Origin: Chthoniobacterales bacterium
GTDB taxonomy: Bacteria; Verrucomicrobiota; Verrucomicrobiia; Chthoniobacterales; UBA6821
Direction of reading: 5' to 3'
NCBI GenBank assembly: GCA_019747895.1
Contig: JAIEQF010000022.1
Location: 1 to 57,649 of the forward strand
DNA: 57,649 nt
Both the position numbers and the translations under genes were made by a program. The notes beneath the pieces are model-generated. The model searched no databases. It saw nothing but the letters and a program-made list of their open reading frames with translations, and was not told where the DNA came from. Position 1 is the stretch's first letter, and every line of letters begins with the position of its first letter. This document shows positions 56,092 through 57,649 of this stretch, piece after piece.

Positions 56092-57120
56092 ATGAAATTT
56101 CACTGTCCGCATTTTCGTTCAGGAGTGGCGTTGACTTGCTTTCTTGCTGTGCTCGCCATGAATTTGAATCATCTTCCTGGATTAGGCCAGATTGGAGTCC
56201 TGGCTTTGGCATTGCTGCTGGGGCTTGCGGCACGGATCCTGCTGCATATCCCAGAGCTGCAAGAAACAGGAATTCATTTTTCAGCAAAACACCTTCTTCG
56301 TATTGGAACAGTGCTCATTGGAGTGCGGTGTAATTTTGATCTGCTGGTGCATGTGGGGCCGCGCATTATTATTGTTGTGGCGAGTGTTGTCATTGGAGGT
56401 CTTGTTGGGATCACGTGGCTAGGGCGTCGCGCTGGACTTTCTGAAACGCTTTCTTTGCTCCTTGCCATCAACACTTCCATTTGTGGTGCTTCGGCAGTGG
56501 CTTCCGTCGCGCCTACGTTGCGCGCTACAAAAGAAGAAGTAGCTCTTGTTATTCCGCTAGGAAGTCTCATTGGCACAATCGGTGTGCTGGGGATGACGAC
56601 TCTAGCTCATTTTTTCCAGATAGCGCCGTTATCGTTTGGAGTCCTTGCAGGAGCCAGCTTGCAAGAAGTTGCTCAAGTCATCGCTGCTGTTTCAGTGCTT
56701 CCTGCGTCCATAGATTCGGGCGTAGCTACTAAATTTCTTCGAGTTCTTTTTCTTGCTCCGACAATGCTGGTCTTGGGATTTTTTCTGATGAGGAAGGCCT
56801 TGCGAACAGGCGATTCGCGGCAAGGCGGGGTCTATGCCTTAGTCAGTTCTGTTTGGTTTGTGTTTGGTTTTTTAATTGTTGGAGTCCTGCACACGATGAT
56901 GGAGCGATGGGGAAATATTTTTTTTATGGCTCGTCTGGATCAAGTTATTTTGAGCTTAGCAACATTTTTAATGGCGATGGCAATGGCGGGTGTTGGCCTG
57001 CAGGTCCGCCTGGAACGCTTGTGGCAACAAGGCTTGCGGATCGTTGCTGTTGCTTTTATTGGCTGGTTATTCTTAGTCATTATTGCTGGCGCTGAAATTC
57101 ATTTGCTGCATTTGAAATAA
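56092..57120 (+). CDS. YeiH-family (UPF0324) putative sulfate/anion exporter
   Basis: A 342-residue membrane protein with about ten segments. It has the family blocks RIGTVLIGVRCNFDLLVHVG, INTSICGASAVASVAPTL, GVLAGASLQEVAQVIAAVSV and a C-terminal AMAMAGVGLQVRLERL. Members are annotated as putative sulfate exporters; in some bacteria they go with taurine or sulfonate degradation, but the substrate is not settled. ATGs at 56085 (other frame) and 56092 are close; 56092 starts MKFHCPHFRSGVAL. The next feature is the rRNA operon promoter. Confidence 0.87.
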   Translation: MKFHCPHFRSGVALTCFLAVLAMNLNHLPGLGQIGVLALALLLGLAARILLHIPELQETGIHFSAKHLLRIGTVLIGVRCNFDLLVHVGPRIIIVVASVVIGGLVGITWLGRRAGLSETLSLLLAINTSICGASAVASVAPTLRATKEEVALVIPLGSLIGTIGVLGMTTLAHFFQIAPLSFGVLAGASLQEVAQVIAAVSVLPASIDSGVATKFLRVLFLAPTMLVLGFFLMRKALRTGDSRQGGVYALVSSVWFVFGFLIVGVLHTMMERWGNIFFMARLDQVILSLATFLMAMAMAGVGLQVRLERLWQQGLRIVAVAFIGWLFLVIIAGAEIHLLHLK

Positions 57121-57576
57121 GACGGCTTCTAAATTTTTTAAAAAAAAATAAAAGAATTCATTGACTCAGGATTCATTTCTTGTATTCTCTTCCATCCCGA
57201 CGGTGACCCCGGTTGCCGATTTGGATTGTTCTTTTACCGGTCTGCGAAAAAAACAACAGGTCACTTCCAAGTAAATTAGAAGCTTCCTGAGGTTGCAGAC
57301 ACCGGCAATGATCTTTGATAGCGCTAGTTCAATGTTGCACACAAATGGACATTGAATGGATCAAATAGTCTAAAAATTTGAAGAGCCTCCCAAGGCTCTA
57401 AAGTTTTTAGCACTTACATTTACAAAACAGCAAAAACTGAATTGTGCGTTTTCTGTCGAAAACAATTAAGTTTTAATTATATTAAGCGAACCATTACCGC
57501 GCTTTCTTTCGAGAAAGTGTGGAATAATAATAGGGCTCGAATACGGTTTCCGTTTAGCACGGAAACCACAAACTTT
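57121..57576 (+). other. rRNA operon promoter and leader region
   Basis: A 456-bp gene-free stretch. It holds the promoter at 57161-57188 and a ~390-base leader with hairpins (GAGCC-TCCCAA-GGCTC at about 57382; CGCTTTC-TTTCGAGAAAGTG at about 57500; GGTTTCCG-TTTAGCA-CGGAAACC at 57545-57568, next to the 16S start), which are likely antitermination and processing structures. Confidence 0.65.
57161..57188 (+). promoter_or_regulatory. Probable sigma-70-type rRNA promoter
   Basis: TTGACT (-35) and TATTCT (-10) are separated by 16 bases and lie downstream of an A/T-rich block (57132-57150) that could act as an UP element. Confidence 0.6.
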
Positions 57577-57649
57577 TCAACGGAGAGTTTGATTCTGGCT
57601 CAGAACGAACGCTGGCGGCGTGGATAAGACATGCAAGTCGAACGGAATT
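57577..57649 (+). rRNA. rrs: 16S rRNA, 5' end (cut by window end)
   Basis: The universal 27F site AGAGTTTGATTCTGGCTCAG starts at 57584, which puts position 1 near 57577. AACGAACGCTGGCGGCGTGG, then ATAAGACATGCAAGTCGAAC, is the signature used for the phylum suggestion. Only ~73 bases are inside the window. Confidence 0.96.

Overview
The window ends in the first ~73 bases of a 16S rRNA gene whose 5' signature (AACGAACGCTGGCGGCGTG followed by GATAAGACATGCAAGTCGAACG) is the kind seen in Verrucomicrobiota. Other traits fit a Gram-negative PVC-type bacterium: a futalosine-pathway menaquinone gene (mqnD), an archaeal/eukaryotic-type prolyl-tRNA synthetase, LPS-type genes (gmhA, an LptF/LptG permease, GT25 and GT8-like glycosyltransferases), an OprB-porin relic, and little use of Shine-Dalgarno sites. 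About 46 intact protein genes, one porin pseudogene, one tRNA (Phe, GAA) and the 16S start are supported. Assignment to the phylum rests on the short 16S stretch and gene content only.

Layout. 0-0.64 kb: partial MITE and degenerate repeat-rich DNA. 0.64-16.3 kb: RNA helicase RhlE, secreted MsrA, a PUR-type nucleic-acid binder, an anchored subtilisin-like protease, RNase R, a ketoacyl synthase, a GT25 glycosyltransferase, two tandem EamA permeases, an AbiEii-type nucleotidyltransferase with a small partner, 3-methyladenine glycosylase, a SnoaL-like protein, a CLC channel/antiporter and an M20 peptidase. 16.5-24.4 kb: SMC and three paralogous GT8-like transferases. 25-35 kb: DinG helicase, LptF/G permease, DusB, a K+-channel-like protein, an AddB-like nuclease and threonine aldolase. 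35-45 kb: tRNA-Phe, ThiD, YugP-type metalloprotease, M24 peptidase, S14, CorC/HlyC-type protein, PgeF, TPM-domain protein with LemA, a xanthorhodopsin-like proton-pump rhodopsin and PFK. 45-49 kb: a porin gene cut by a MITE, and two secreted helical paralogs of unknown function. 49-57 kb: ProRS, GmhA, MqnD, AroC, AroB, a LysR regulator divergent from a YeiH-type transporter, then the rRNA operon promoter and leader.

The most unusual property is the DNA between genes. More than twenty gene junctions carry dispersed elements whose two arms are short tandem repeats in inverted orientation: 7-nt units in families A (ACAGGTT/GCAGGTT) and B (GTAACGA/GTGGCGA), ~9-nt units in family C (GAACACAAA) and a CTCAAC-rich family D. 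An arm commonly starts at or near one stop codon and the inverted arm ends a few bases from the next start codon, so each spacer could fold as one long hairpin. Several elements are translated: one 180-bp (60-codon) family A element lies in frame inside the AddB-like gene, and family A or B arms encode N-terminal segments of the ketoacyl synthase, DusB and the CorC-like protein. Two unrelated palindromic elements lie inside the RNase R reading frame. A 166-bp MITE with perfect 20-bp terminal inverted repeats occurs three times, once truncating the porin gene, and a ~120-bp GC-rich hairpin module occurs as an inverted pair 23.7 kb apart.

Most genes stand alone rather than in long operons. Likely co-transcribed groups are ltaE-addB, the AbiEii-type pair, lemA-TPM, the tandem EamA genes and perhaps aroC-aroB.
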